Below, piece by piece: positions 7,801 through 14,735 of a DNA stretch of 17,636 nt. A program made the translations under genes and the position numbers. The notes under the pieces are model-generated. The model was not told the DNA's origin and did no database searches. It saw nothing but the letters and a program-made list of their open reading frames with translations. Position 1 is the first letter of the stretch. Every line of letters starts with the position of its first letter. The DNA is from Anaerolineae bacterium (lineage in GTDB: Bacteria; Chloroflexota; Anaerolineae; Anaerolineales; UBA11858). The DNA lies in NCBI GenBank assembly GCA_003694235.1, contig RFKO01000168.1, positions 1 to 17,636 of the forward strand. The letters are read 5' to 3'.

Positions 7801-8775
7801 GTCGAGCGCGCCACCAGCCTGATCCGCCAGATCCTCGACTTCAGCCGTCGCTCGGTAATCGAGCAGGTCGAGTTCGATTTATTGCCTTTTATCAAAGAAA
7901 TCGAAAAACTGCTTCAGCGCATCCTGCCCGAAAACATCACCACCGAGGTGATACACCATCAAGAAAGTTATCCCTTCTACGGCGACCCAACGCGCATGCA
8001 ACAGGTGCTGTTCAACCTGGCGGTCAACGCGCGCGACGCCATGCCGGAAGGGGGCACGCTGCGCTTTGAATTACAAACCGTCCACCTGACCGAGGAGGAC
8101 ACCCTGCCATCCCCCTATCTCTCCGCCGGTGAGTGGATTCGGCTTACGGTGAGCGATACCGGCATCGGCATCGCGCCTGAACATCTCCCCCGCATCTTCG
8201 AGCCTTTCTTCACCACCAAAGGCGTTGGCAAAGGCACCGGCCTGGGATTGGCCCAGGTGTACGGCATCGTCAAGCAACACAACGGGGTGATTGACGTGCG
8301 CAGCCAACCAGGAAAAGGCACGACATTTTACCTGTATCTGCCCCTGCACAAAAGCCAGACCGCCGGTGAAAGTGGGGAAACCACGGAGCAGCATTTCTAC
8401 GACGGGCGGGGCAGAAAAGTGCTGTTGGTGGAAGACGACGCAGCCATCCGTCAGGCCGTCGCCGACATGCTGCGAAAAAGCAACTTCGCCCCCCATATGG
8501 CCATCAACGGCCAGGAAGCCCTGCAAATTCTGCAAGAGAAAGGGGATGAGATCGAACTGGTCATCACCGATCTGGTGATGCCACTCATGGGCGGCGAGGA
8601 GCTCTACCTGGAGATCAAAAAACGCTGGCCGCGCATCAAAGTCTTGTTCATCACCGGCCACCCCTTGAGCGAGGGATCCAATACCCTGTTAGCCTCCGGC
8701 GATGTGCCCTGGCTGCAAAAACCGTTCAGCATCGTCAAAATCCAGCAGACTTTGCATGAACTGCTGGAATCCTGA
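4861..8775 (+). CDS. Hybrid sensor histidine kinase: PAS, four GAF, PAS, HisKA, HATPase, receiver
   Basis: A 1304-residue cytoplasmic sensor kinase with no visible membrane segment. The domains, by reading the sequence, are PAS about 8-115, GAF1 about 140-285, GAF2 about 305-465, GAF3 about 480-630, GAF4 about 645-800 and PAS2 about 818-915. HisKA follows with the phospho-acceptor H944 in GIAHDFNN. The ATPase has N1056 (VNARDAMP), DTGIGI from D1099 and GKGTGLGL (1123-1130). The C-terminal receiver has acidic pair D1192/D1193, phospho-acceptor D1237 (VITDLVMP) and K1287. All catalytic residues appear intact, so it should autophosphorylate and relay internally. The ligands of the six sensor modules are unknown. 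No HPt protein or DNA-binding response regulator lies nearby, so the output partner must be elsewhere. The start overlaps the elp3 stop by ATGA, implying a shared transcript. A strong terminator follows. Confidence 0.93.
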   Translation: MTPNHTVSLRLDEHTIDALPVAIAICDETTIRYANAACLQLWGASSLAELAQHTASQQLRARLHARLDDATQPQTTYERVTRLNGEEITLEIHFRPLKENEHQWLLVSMHDITDQWKTRRALQRKTVQMQTAAEVARDATAATSLEELLNQAVNLVRERFHFYHAGIFLIDEERKYAVLVAATGEAGRKLLAQGHRLEVGKVGLVGYVAGTGKPRIALDVGEDAVHFKQPLLPDTRSEMALPLTVNGVVIGVLDVQSTDEAAFDQDDIEVLQTMADQLALAIHKMRVLHQAEQRAEQLASLYQTALTMASSLDGQTIIEQVFEQARRMLAPDAFALVLYDERDDALEIKLAWENGQRIAAIENKRYSAARGGLSAFVIRQRRTLLINDFHEETLPVQPIFSPGDRRRIRTWIGVPLIAGEHVLGMLTAQSYRRRAFSPDQQKFLQTLAAQTAGALTNVRLYQAAEKRATELETLRQINLRLTATPDPEHVLDAVLEGVFRLLPDLRAAHIFTYDGENLHFGAARQADGRHDTPIASPRRDGLTYRVARSGERIIVEDMTTHELYASIAAEKGWIGSIVGLPLKVENRVLGVMTVSRERPHSFTEEELRVLQLLGDQAALLLENANLFSQMRATLQHISLLYEVGKTVSSQLDVETILHSAVQITCRALNGVCALAFEHHPPTNSLFLKAAYVQKGGELLPHETDEGHRLPLGIGVAGWVGKNKKALLLGNVRQDERWDDHLALDASATAVIAAPILADNNHLIGVLSVYHTEENAFSDEHLALLEAICQQISLAYTNARRYQEINHLVDRLAAQQHRLESLIKELPVGVLLFDDENHLISSNDTGKVLWEHLEPAFQGDRLVSIADYAVEDIRHRHEEPLPLEITRPGPPAMRFEMHSREISIGDEREWLLMIRDVTREREIQERIQMQDRLAVVGQLAAGIAHDFNNIMAAIVIYADLMQADTTISENSREYLSIIQRQVERATSLIRQILDFSRRSVIEQVEFDLLPFIKEIEKLLQRILPENITTEVIHHQESYPFYGDPTRMQQVLFNLAVNARDAMPEGGTLRFELQTVHLTEEDTLPSPYLSAGEWIRLTVSDTGIGIAPEHLPRIFEPFFTTKGVGKGTGLGLAQVYGIVKQHNGVIDVRSQPGKGTTFYLYLPLHKSQTAGESGETTEQHFYDGRGRKVLLVEDDAAIRQAVADMLRKSNFAPHMAINGQEALQILQEKGDEIELVITDLVMPLMGGEELYLEIKKRWPRIKVLFITGHPLSEGSNTLLASGDVPWLQKPFSIVKIQQTLHELLES

Positions 8776-8863
8776 GCGGGCACGGGCAACCCCTTATAGA
8801 GAACGCTGCATCATAAGAGTGCCCCAGCCCAACGCCGGTAGCCGGAGAGCACAAAGCCGAATC

Positions 8864-8894
8864 AAAAAGCCCGACGGAAACCGCCGGGCTTTTT
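8864..8894. terminator. Bidirectional intrinsic terminator
   Basis: AAAAAGCCCG-a-CGG, loop AAA, CCG-c-CGGGCTTTTT: a near-perfect inverted repeat with one mismatch and a T-run on both strands. It lies between the convergent histidine kinase and glutamate dehydrogenase genes and should stop transcription from both sides. The rest of 8776-8909 shows no gene. Confidence 0.92.
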
Positions 8895-8909
8895 GACGAA
8901 AGCAGATTC

Positions 8910-10193
8910 TCACAGCCAGCCGCGCAGTTCCATAGCCTTGACCACTTTGTCAATCGCCACCATATAGGCTGCATCGCGCATGTACACCTTCTCCCGCTCG
9001 GCCATCTCATACACATCATGGAAGGCCTTGGTGAGCTTGGCATCCAGGCGGCTGAGCACCTCTTCGCGGCTCCAGTAGAAGTTCATATCGTTCTGCACGC
9101 TCTCGAAATAGGAAACCGTCACACCGCCAGCGTTGCACAGAAAATCGGGGATGTTGAAGATGCCCCTCTCCTGAAGCACAGCATCGGCTTCGGGGGTGGT
9201 TGGGCCGTTGGCGCCTTCGGCCAGGATCTTGACCCGTGGATGGATGTTCTGCACCGTCTCGGCGTTCACCTGCCCCTCCAGCGCCGCGGGGATGAGCACA
9301 TCGGCCTCTTTGGAAATCCAGGCCATGCCGTCCTCGATTTGATAGCCGGCATCACGGGCCTTATCCTTATCGATTGTGCCGTACACATCGGTGATGGATT
9401 GCAGAAATTCCGGGTCAATGCCATCCTTGTGACTGACGGTATAAGGCCGCTGGTCGTCCCGGTCCCAATAAGAGACGCAAGCCACCTTGCCGCCCAGGTT
9501 CTTGAAGCCAATTGCGGCGTACTGCGCCACGTTGCCAAACCCCTGAATGGCGGCAATCGAGTTCTCCGGCTTGATATCCAGGCGTTTCATGGCCTCGCGG
9601 ATGTTATACACCACGCCGAAACCGGTGGCCTCGGTGCGCCCCAACGAGCCGCCGCCGCCCACCGGTTTGCCGGTAATCACGCCGGGAGTGTATTCTCCCA
9701 CCAGGCGCGAGTATTCGTCCATCATCCAGCCCATCATGCGGGGGTTGGTACCCACATCGGGCGCGGGCACATCCTGCCGCGGGCCGATGTTGCGATAAAT
9801 CTGGCGGATCCAGCCGCGGCAGAGGCGTTCCTGCTCGCCAATCGAGAGCGAAGCCGAATCCACCGCCACGCCGCCCTTACCGCCGCCCAGCGGGATGTCG
9901 GCCACGGCGGTTTTCCAGGTCATCCACATCGCCAGGGCGCGCACCGTGTCCAGCGTCTCGGAAGGATGGAAGCGGATCCCCCCCTTGGCCGGGCCGCGGG
10001 CGTCGCTGTGCTGCACACGATAGCCAAAGAACACGCGGATCGAGCCATCGTCCATGCGCACGGGGACCTGAAAACGGAACTCTCGCGTCGGCCAGCGAAG
10101 CATCTCCGCTGCTTGCGGATCGAGATTCAAAAGCCGCGCGACATGATCAAACTGCGCCTGCGCCATTTGAAAAGCATTGATCTGTTCGGTCAT
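8910..10193 (-). CDS. gdhA: Glutamate dehydrogenase (Glu/Leu/Phe/Val dehydrogenase family)
   Basis: A 427-residue enzyme interconverting glutamate and 2-oxoglutarate plus ammonia with NAD(P). Substrate-binding K70 lies in GPAKGGIRF, K94 in MTWKTAVAD and the catalytic lysine K106 in GGGKGGV. The proton-transfer aspartate D146 is in PAPDVGTN. The Rossmann nucleotide loop is QGFGNVAQYAA (from about 217), followed by AEGANGPTTPEA and the FLCNAGGVTVSYFE stretch. Length fits the hexameric small-subunit GDHs. I chose the ATG at 10193 because an AGGAG (10204-10208) sits 10 bases upstream and the product begins where the family usually does. A longer in-frame reading to 10313 adds 40 unrelated residues and overlaps the promoter. 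Cofactor preference cannot be read with confidence. Confidence 0.95.
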   Translation of the reverse strand: MTEQINAFQMAQAQFDHVARLLNLDPQAAEMLRWPTREFRFQVPVRMDDGSIRVFFGYRVQHSDARGPAKGGIRFHPSETLDTVRALAMWMTWKTAVADIPLGGGKGGVAVDSASLSIGEQERLCRGWIRQIYRNIGPRQDVPAPDVGTNPRMMGWMMDEYSRLVGEYTPGVITGKPVGGGGSLGRTEATGFGVVYNIREAMKRLDIKPENSIAAIQGFGNVAQYAAIGFKNLGGKVACVSYWDRDDQRPYTVSHKDGIDPEFLQSITDVYGTIDKDKARDAGYQIEDGMAWISKEADVLIPAALEGQVNAETVQNIHPRVKILAEGANGPTTPEADAVLQERGIFNIPDFLCNAGGVTVSYFESVQNDMNFYWSREEVLSRLDAKLTKAFHDVYEMAEREKVYMRDAAYMVAIDKVVKAMELRGWL

Positions 10194-10233
10194 CCTGATT
10201 CGTCTCCTGCTGCATTCATCTGAAAAAGGATAC

Positions 10234-10255
10234 ACGGGCACCCTCAGGCGCCCGT
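10234..10255 (-). other. Hairpin in the gdhA leader
   Basis: Minus-strand ACGGGCGCC, loop TGAG, GGTGCCCGT: a 9-bp stem including one G-U pair. Six bases later comes a run of five T. It could be a weak terminator for gatB readthrough, an attenuator, or an mRNA-stabilising leader structure. The T-run is not adjacent to the stem, so a classic terminator is not certain. Confidence 0.5.
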
Positions 10256-10312
10256 TGCAATGTGCCTGTCTCCGCAACACGGTTGTGGCTGCGTGCGTGA
10301 AACATCGCTGCA

Positions 10313-10341
10313 AGCGTACTGTATTCCGCGGCAGACGTCAA
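10313..10341 (-). promoter_or_regulatory. Sigma70-like promoter for gdhA
   Basis: On the minus strand TTGACG (10341-10336) and TACGCT (10318-10313) are separated by exactly 17 bases. The -35 matches consensus at five of six positions; the -10 keeps the key first T, second A and last T. Transcription would begin near 10306, giving a leader of about 113 nt before the ATG at 10193. It lies in the 175-bp gap between gatB and gdhA, where no gene is seen. Confidence 0.6.
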
Positions 10342-10368
10342 GTGACATTCGCGTCCGATGTGAGAGGA

Positions 10369-11838
10369 TTATTCTCCCTTCAAAGCCTGCAAACGCCCCT
10401 CCAGAACACGCCGCACGACCTGCGGATCGGCCTTGCCTTTGCTCAAACGCATCACCTGGCCGAAGAACCAGTTGAGCAATCCTTCTTTGCCGTCGAGATA
10501 TGCCTGCACCTCGGCGGGGTTTTCGTTCAACACCTGATCTACCCACGCTGCCAGCGCGTCGGCATCCGAAATCTGCCGCAGCCCGCGCCGTGCGATGATC
10601 TCGGCCGCCGGATCGCCGCTTTCCAGCATCTCGGCCAGCACGCGCTTGGCCGCCGCGGTGTTGATCTCGCCTGCCTGTACAAAACGCAACAGGTGAGCGA
10701 ATTCGTCCGCGGGCAGGGGGATGTGGGTGATACGTCCCTCCTGGCGGTTCAACAGGCCGAACAGTTCGCCGGTGATCCAGTTGGCAACCTGCCGCGGAGG
10801 GACATCGGCCGCGGCGCGCACCACGGCTTCGAAGTAGTCAGCTATCTCGGCCTCGGCGGTCAACACCCCGGCATCATAAGGACGCAAGCCATACGCTTGC
10901 TCAAAGCGCTGCTGCCGGGCGTGCGGCAGTTCGGGCAGGGCGGAACGGATGGAAGCCAGCCATTCCGCCGAGATCACCAGTGGGGGCAGGTCTGGCTCCG
11001 GGAAGTATCGATAATCATCCTCTTCCTCCTTCCCGCGCTGCACCAGCGTGATCTCGCGGGCTTCGTCCCAGCCTACGGTTTGCTGGATGACCGTTTCGCC
11101 GCGACGCAGCAACGCGCTCTGACGCTCGATCTCGTACTCGATGGAGCGCTCCAGGGCGCGAAAGCTGTTCAGATTCTTGATCTCGGTGCGCGTCCCCAAA
11201 CCGGTCGCGCCTTTGGGGCGCAACGAGACGTTGGCCTCGAAACGCAACACCCCCTTCTGCATGTCGCCGGAGTTCACCTGCAGATAACGCAATATCTGAC
11301 GCAGCGCCTCACCGTAGGCGCGCGCTTCCGCCGCCGAGCGCATGTCCGGCTCGGAGACGATCTCCAGCAAAGGCACCCCGGCCCGGTTGAGGTCCACCAG
11401 GCTGTACGCCCCATGCTCATCCTGCATGTGCGTCAGTTTGCCGGTATCCTCCTCCAGATGAACACGCCGCACGCGGATCGGACGTCGCTCCCCATCCACC
11501 GCGATCTCCAACACTCCATTGACCGCCAGCGGATAACGGTACTGTGAGATCTGATACCCCTTGGGGAGATCGGGGTAGAAGTAGTTCTTCCGTGCGAAGA
11601 CACTGACTGGAGGGATATCGCAGCCCAGCGCCAGCGCAACCCGTAAACCAAGTTCCACGGCCCGCCGGTTGACGACCGGCAACGTGCCGGGCATGCCGCT
11701 ACACACCGGGCACACGGCCTGGTTCGGCTCCGCCTGGGTGGTATCCAGCACCGGGCAGGAGCAAAACATCTTCGAGCGGGTGGCAATCTCAGCGTGCACT
11801 TCCAGCCCGATGATAGCCTCAAATTCCATACCACTCAT
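10369..11838 (-). CDS. gatB: Aspartyl/glutamyl-tRNA(Asn/Gln) amidotransferase subunit B
   Basis: GatB, about 489 residues, is the kinase/tRNA-binding subunit of GatCAB. The complex converts misacylated Glu-tRNA(Gln) or Asp-tRNA(Asn) to the amidated form. The N-terminus has the family opening [14 protein letters not shown] and a zinc site formed by two close cysteines (MFCSCP) and CPVC about 15 residues later. Further family signatures are [38 protein letters not shown] and [10 protein letters not shown]. The C-terminal YqeY-like tail ends in [20 protein letters not shown]. The ATG at 11838 overlaps the TGA of the preceding small gene (TGATG), favouring reinitiation; GTG at 11841 and ATG at 11829 are alternatives. 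gatB is separated from gatA by three genes in the same overlapping series. Presence of the set suggests the organism lacks GlnRS and/or AsnRS. Confidence 0.97.
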   Translation of the reverse strand: MSGMEFEAIIGLEVHAEIATRSKMFCSCPVLDTTQAEPNQAVCPVCSGMPGTLPVVNRRAVELGLRVALALGCDIPPVSVFARKNYFYPDLPKGYQISQYRYPLAVNGVLEIAVDGERRPIRVRRVHLEEDTGKLTHMQDEHGAYSLVDLNRAGVPLLEIVSEPDMRSAAEARAYGEALRQILRYLQVNSGDMQKGVLRFEANVSLRPKGATGLGTRTEIKNLNSFRALERSIEYEIERQSALLRRGETVIQQTVGWDEAREITLVQRGKEEEDDYRYFPEPDLPPLVISAEWLASIRSALPELPHARQQRFEQAYGLRPYDAGVLTAEAEIADYFEAVVRAAADVPPRQVANWITGELFGLLNRQEGRITHIPLPADEFAHLLRFVQAGEINTAAAKRVLAEMLESGDPAAEIIARRGLRQISDADALAAWVDQVLNENPAEVQAYLDGKEGLLNWFFGQVMRLSKGKADPQVVRRVLEGRLQALKGE

Positions 11839-12065
11839 CACCCTTGCACCGACCAGGAATGAACATCCTCACGATAAACCAGCCTGAGCTGACGTCCGTC
11901 GTCCAGAAGCACCTCGAAGGCGCGGCCTTCCGGGGACCGCCATTCACGCAATACCTCGGCGACCTCAATGCGCCGTTCATCCAGCCAGACGGCCACCGGG
12001 CGCTGGGGATACGTATATTCGGCGCGGCATTCCACGCGCAGGTTTTCGGCTACCGCAGCGCTCAT
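11838..12065 (-). CDS. Small conserved-looking protein of unknown function
   Basis: A 75-residue protein that I do not confidently recognise. It reads as alternating beta strands: [19 protein letters not shown], then [16 protein letters not shown], then [19 protein letters not shown] and a terminal SWSVQG. No signal peptide, membrane segment or cysteine pair is present, apart from one cysteine. The shape (RP-V-W-x-RR-x-EVAEVL-x-W, then a strand-rich tail with LVY) loosely recalls small DUF6504-like proteins, but that is a weak resemblance from memory. The gene is probably real: it starts with ATGA overlapping the nucleotidyltransferase stop and ends with TGATG at gatB, so it is translationally linked on both sides. 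Its role is unknown. Confidence 0.8.
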   Translation of the reverse strand: MSAAVAENLRVECRAEYTYPQRPVAVWLDERRIEVAEVLREWRSPEGRAFEVLLDDGRQLRLVYREDVHSWSVQG

Positions 12066-13072
12066 ATATTCACCACCGAGTGATCGCCAATGTTGACGCT
12101 ACGGCTGCCGCCCTCCACCACCGCATTCTCGCCAATCAGGGAATGCGTCAGGCTGAGGCCCGATATGCGCGCCGCTCGCTCCACGATGGTATCCTCCAGC
12201 ACGCAGTGACGCACCTCGCAGCCTGCCCCCAGGCTGACATACGGGCCGATCACACTGGCCTCAACATGCGCCTCGGGGTGAATAAACACCGGCGGGACGA
12301 TCAACACACCTTCGCGCGCTGAGACCTGATCCGAATTATCCCGCCCATGCCCCAACAGATAGCGGTTGGTCTCCAACACGGCTTCAACCGTACCGGCATC
12401 CAGCCAGATATCCACGCGCTGGGTACGCATGGTGGCGCCGTTTTCCAGCAGAATGTTGATCGCGTCTGCCAGATAGTATTCACCCTGCAACTGGCGCTCC
12501 TGCGCCATTTGAGCTTCAATGGCCTGCACCAGAGCGTGCGCATCTCTGAAATAGTAGAAGCCTACCACCGCCAGGTTGTTGCTGAGATCGCGCGGTTTCT
12601 CGATGATACGCTCCACCAGGCCGTTCTGTCCCAGTTTGGCCACGCCGAAGCGCCGCGGGTCGGGCACTGCCTTCACCCAGGCGACCGCGTCGGCCTGCTC
12701 GTCGGCCAGGAAAGACAGGTCGGTCTCGATCAGCGTGTCGGCAAACACCATCAGCATCGGCCCGTGCAGGTACTCCCTGGCCAGGTAGATGGCGTGCGAT
12801 TGCCCTCGCATCTCTTCCTGCACCACATACTGCACCCGCAATTCAGGATGATTGGCCTGCATATAGTCTTTGATCTTTTCACCCAGATAGCCGATGATGA
12901 AAATGTATTCCACATTCTCCGGATCGGGCAGGGTAGAAAACATGGAAAGTACATGATCCAGAACGGTCTGCCCGCCGATGGTGATCAGTTGTTTGGGGCG
13001 GCTCCAGGTATGCGGTCGCAAACGCGTGCCAAAGCCCGCCATGGGGATCACGATTTTCAAGCGTTCATTCAT
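12062..13072 (-). CDS. Sugar-1-phosphate nucleotidyltransferase with left-handed beta-helix domain
   Basis: A 336-residue NDP-sugar pyrophosphorylase of the RmlA/GlmU-like superfamily. It should join an NTP and a sugar-1-phosphate, releasing pyrophosphate. The signature loop GFGTRLRPHTWSRPKQL has R17 and K27. A metal-type aspartate D112 lies in VFADTLIE, EKP at 158-160 and WLDAGT at 223-228. Residues from about 258 to the end have hexapeptide-like repeats (VFIHPEAHVEASVIGPYVSL), giving a short left-handed beta-helix as in GlmU-type or archaeal bifunctional enzymes. Which nucleotide and sugar it uses cannot be read; glucose-1-phosphate with dTTP or UTP is the default expectation. The start overlaps the HD-GYP gene by 8 nt (ATGAATGA), and the stop overlaps the next gene by ATGA. 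No glycan biosynthesis genes are adjacent. Confidence 0.9.
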   Translation of the reverse strand: MNERLKIVIPMAGFGTRLRPHTWSRPKQLITIGGQTVLDHVLSMFSTLPDPENVEYIFIIGYLGEKIKDYMQANHPELRVQYVVQEEMRGQSHAIYLAREYLHGPMLMVFADTLIETDLSFLADEQADAVAWVKAVPDPRRFGVAKLGQNGLVERIIEKPRDLSNNLAVVGFYYFRDAHALVQAIEAQMAQERQLQGEYYLADAINILLENGATMRTQRVDIWLDAGTVEAVLETNRYLLGHGRDNSDQVSAREGVLIVPPVFIHPEAHVEASVIGPYVSLGAGCEVRHCVLEDTIVERAARISGLSLTHSLIGENAVVEGGSRSVNIGDHSVVNI

Positions 13073-14735
13073 TCGTCAAGCCTCCGGACTTAAGTTTAAT
13101 CTTCCCCTTCAGGTAAGCGCGGAAGAACGCATCCACACAACGTGCGTCCAGCTGACTGCCGGCGCTCTTGCGGATAATGTCCAGCGCGTCTTCCAGGTTC
13201 ATTGCCGGCCGGTAAGGGCGCTCTGAGGTCAACGCGTCGAACGTATCTGCCACCGCCACCAGCCGGGCGATCATGGAAATGTTCTCCCCCTCCAACCCCA
13301 GCGGATACCCCTTCCCATCCACACGCTCGTGATGCTGCGCCAGCGCCGGCACAATCTCTTCCAGTTGATGCACCGACTCGATGATCTTCGCCCCGATCAG
13401 AGGGTGCTTCTTGATTTCTGCGTACTCTTCGGCCGTCAGGCGATCGGGCTTGCGCAGAATGGTATCCGGCACCCCGATTTTGCCGATGTCGTGCAACAGC
13501 GCGCCCAGGCGCACCTGCTGAACCACGCGGGGCGGCAGATCAAGCTCGCTCGCCATCGCAACACTGTACTCACTCACCCGTTGCGAATGGCCTTCGGTAT
13601 AGGGGTCTTTGGCATCAATGGCCGCCACCAGCGCTCTCACCGTGTTGACAAACAGCTCATCCGCCTCGGTATACAGATTGGAGAGGTAAATCACCAGCGC
13701 GGTCTGCTGGGCCAGGCTGCTCAGCAACAGTACATCGTCCTGGCTGAATTCCCCTGCCTGCTTGTTGATGGCCTCCAAACCGCCAATGATCCGTCCCTCC
13801 GTTATGCCGCGCTCCTGGCCAAAGATCACATCCGGCATACGCAACGGCACGGCCAGCAGTGAGCGCGTGGTCACACCAGAGAGACGGTCTATCTCAGGAT
13901 AATGCCGCGGGTCGCCCGCCGCATCCCGCAAACAAACGACCTCCCCGCTGCGCACCACATACCCGATAATCCCGGCATCCACCGGCAAACGCACCACAGG
14001 CTCGGGAATGGGGTGTTCTCCTTTAGAAGAATGCAGAATCAGTTCATGGCCGGGATCGTCCAGCAGGAAGAGAGAGACACCTTCAGCATCGAGCAGTCGG
14101 TGTGCTTCGTCCAGTATGCGCTCGATCAGACGATCCTTGTCCAGCGTGGCGCTGATTTGCGTCATCAGCTTGAGCAGGCGTTCCAGTTTGCTGCCATATG
14201 CCCGACTGGTTTGTAGCAAAACCGTCTTTTCATACTCCGCGATCATGCGGTTGCCCAGCATCTGAATGAGGTGTAAAGGCTTCTTGCGGAAGTTGAACAC
14301 CTGGATGGCGGCTTCCGGTCTGCCGCGCAACAACAAAGGGAACGCTATCGTGTTTCTCAAAACCACGCCTTGTGGCCGCGCGATCTTCGACCAGCGCGGA
14401 TCGCTGGCCAGGTCTTCCACCACCACAGGTCTGCGCTGCTGCACGGCCGCACCGACAATCCCTTCATCTTCGGGTATGCGCATCCCTGTAAGCGAGGCCT
14501 CACGTACCTGCCCCCGCACCAACTGAAAGGACAACTCATGCCTCTCAGCATCCAGCAGATACATCGTGCCGGTATCCGCGCCGCAAACCTCGATGATCAG
14601 GTCCAGCATCTGTTCAAGCAACTCCTGCGACTCGGTCGTGCTGGAAATCTCATTGGCGCGGCTCATCACATCCAGCACCTGCTGAACATCTACCGCAGTC
14701 GGGTCCGTAGGCGGATAGGGTTCTGAACGGCTCAT
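13065..14735 (-). CDS. GAF-GAF-HD-GYP protein, probable c-di-GMP phosphodiesterase
   Basis: A 556-residue signalling protein. GAF1 is about residues 35-175 and GAF2 about 200-355. The HD-GYP domain (about 360-545) contains EGH (381-383), the HD pair H415/D416 in LLHDIGKIGVPD, H444 (KKHPLIG), H468/H469 in AQHHERVDGKGYP and the GYP at 476-478. Metal-binding residues and the GYP signature look complete, so c-di-GMP hydrolysis (or hydrolysis of a related cyclic dinucleotide) is expected from the family. No membrane segment or DNA-binding domain is visible, so it should be cytosolic with ligand control through the GAF pair. No GGDEF cyclase is in the window. The start overlaps the gatA stop by ATGA, and the stop overlaps the nucleotidyltransferase start. 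It is therefore expressed with the gat genes. Confidence 0.93.
   Translation of the reverse strand: MSRSEPYPPTDPTAVDVQQVLDVMSRANEISSTTESQELLEQMLDLIIEVCGADTGTMYLLDAERHELSFQLVRGQVREASLTGMRIPEDEGIVGAAVQQRRPVVVEDLASDPRWSKIARPQGVVLRNTIAFPLLLRGRPEAAIQVFNFRKKPLHLIQMLGNRMIAEYEKTVLLQTSRAYGSKLERLLKLMTQISATLDKDRLIERILDEAHRLLDAEGVSLFLLDDPGHELILHSSKGEHPIPEPVVRLPVDAGIIGYVVRSGEVVCLRDAAGDPRHYPEIDRLSGVTTRSLLAVPLRMPDVIFGQERGITEGRIIGGLEAINKQAGEFSQDDVLLLSSLAQQTALVIYLSNLYTEADELFVNTVRALVAAIDAKDPYTEGHSQRVSEYSVAMASELDLPPRVVQQVRLGALLHDIGKIGVPDTILRKPDRLTAEEYAEIKKHPLIGAKIIESVHQLEEIVPALAQHHERVDGKGYPLGLEGENISMIARLVAVADTFDALTSERPYRPAMNLEDALDIIRKSAGSQLDARCVDAFFRAYLKGKIKLKSGGLTNE

Noticed and set aside
9018..10223. Open frame of about 400 codons on the plus strand opposite gdhA
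   Set aside because: The product is rich in His/Ala/Arg without domain signatures; the opposite strand encodes an unmistakable glutamate dehydrogenase.
10194..10313. N-terminal extension of glutamate dehydrogenase to 10313
   Set aside because: The 40 extra residues are not GDH-like and would overlap the predicted -10 box; the ATG at 10193 has an AGGAG at good spacing.
10177..11547. Open frame of about 456 codons on the plus strand opposite gatB
   Set aside because: Antisense to a well-conserved GatB, with a low-complexity product and no plausible start context.
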